A stretch of 6,761 nucleotides of DNA from positions 1-6,761 of the forward strand of contig CADCOF010000303.1 in assembly GCA_902802975.1 (NCBI GenBank), read 5' to 3'. Origin of the DNA: an uncultured Ruminococcus sp. (lineage in GTDB: Bacteria > Bacillota > Clostridia > Oscillospirales > Acutalibacteraceae). Numbering within the stretch: the first letter of the stretch is position 1; every line of letters starts with the position of its first letter. A program made the position numbers and the translations under genes. Positions 6,594 to 6,761 of the stretch are shown in pieces. The notes under the pieces are model-generated. The model saw only the letters and a program-made list of their open reading frames with translations. It made no database searches and had not been told where the DNA came from.

Positions 6594-6761
6594 CGGCGGG
6601 TTGCACCCCATATGTGCTAACCTATGTTTTAACGATACATTTCTTTAAAACATTGAAGTCGGTAAAGCATCCCCTTTAGGGGCAATGTCATCAACTTAAG
6701 GTTAGACAGAGAGCATCACAAAGTTTTTCGCCAAGCCTTTTTTCAAAAAGGCTTGCCGCCG
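6594..6761. repeat. Hairpin-rich intergenic block, probable dispersed repeat (cut by window end)
   Basis: No gene is seen after 6580. The block contains a bulged hairpin (6599-6622), a CCCC-TTTA-GGGG hairpin (6671-6682) flanked by CATTG (6651-6655) and CAATG (6683-6687), an inverted pair CTAACCT (6617-6623)/AGGTTAG (6699-6705), and a strong stem CAAGCCTTTT (6732-6741) with AAAAGGCTTG (6746-6755). CGGCGG at 6594-6599 is mirrored by CCGCCG at 6756-6761, so the edges may be inverted repeats, with the right edge possibly continuing past the window. The style resembles intergenic repeats I associate with Ruminococcus-type genomes, but that is from memory and was not searched. Confidence 0.4.
6599..6622 (+). 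terminator. Possible weak terminator hairpin after the transporter gene
   Basis: GGTTGCAC (6599-6606) pairs with GTGC-AACC (6614-6617 and 6619-6622), with one bulged T at 6618 and a 7-nt loop. It lies 18 nt after the transporter stop, but only a short TTTT (6627-6630) follows, four bases away. It could end the transcript weakly, or simply be the first hairpin of the repeat-like block 6594-6761. Confidence 0.35.

Noticed and set aside
6732..6755. The CAAGCCTTTT/AAAAGGCTTG stem as the terminator of the transporter gene.
   Set aside because: The stem is followed by CCGCCG rather than a T-run on the plus strand and lies 150 nt past the stop; it fits better as part of the repeat-like block.

Overview
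The window looks like an ordinary chromosomal segment of a low-to-mid GC Gram-positive anaerobe. It is probably a gut clostridium of the Ruminococcus/Oscillospiraceae kind. This is inferred from gene content, strong AGGAG-type ribosome binding sites, sigma-A style promoters, AT-rich spacers, and the look of the 3' intergenic block; no search was run. All four recognisable genes are intact and are metabolic or housekeeping in character. I see no phage, transposase, defence system, rRNA or tRNA gene.

Layout: 1-221 is AT-rich spacer carrying a good promoter and the ribosome site of glgP. 222-2624 (+) is an alpha-glucan (glycogen/maltodextrin) phosphorylase. 2625-2728 is a short convergent spacer filled by a symmetrical hairpin that can end transcription from both sides. 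2729-3970 (-) is the ribosome-associated GTPase HflX. 3993-4412 (-) is a small hotdog-fold thioesterase that starts with GTG and lies 22 bp upstream of hflX, so the two probably form one operon read leftward. 4413-4822 is a 410-bp divergent spacer with a promoter facing each way. 4823-6580 (+) is a Na+/phosphate cotransporter fused to a PhoU-like domain. 6581-6761 is non-coding, rich in small inverted repeats, and runs off the window end.

The genes do not form one pathway. glgP releases glucose-1-phosphate from storage or dietary glucans using inorganic phosphate, and the transporter could supply phosphate, but the sequence shows no regulatory link between them. The thioesterase/hflX pair is a separate transcription unit.

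The parts that known genes do not explain are non-coding. One is the roughly 215-nt leader of the phosphate transporter gene, which contains a 22-bp stem with a 36-nt loop followed directly by a second hairpin. The other is the 180-bp hairpin-rich block after that gene, which resembles a dispersed intergenic repeat. Neither is proven to be a new system.
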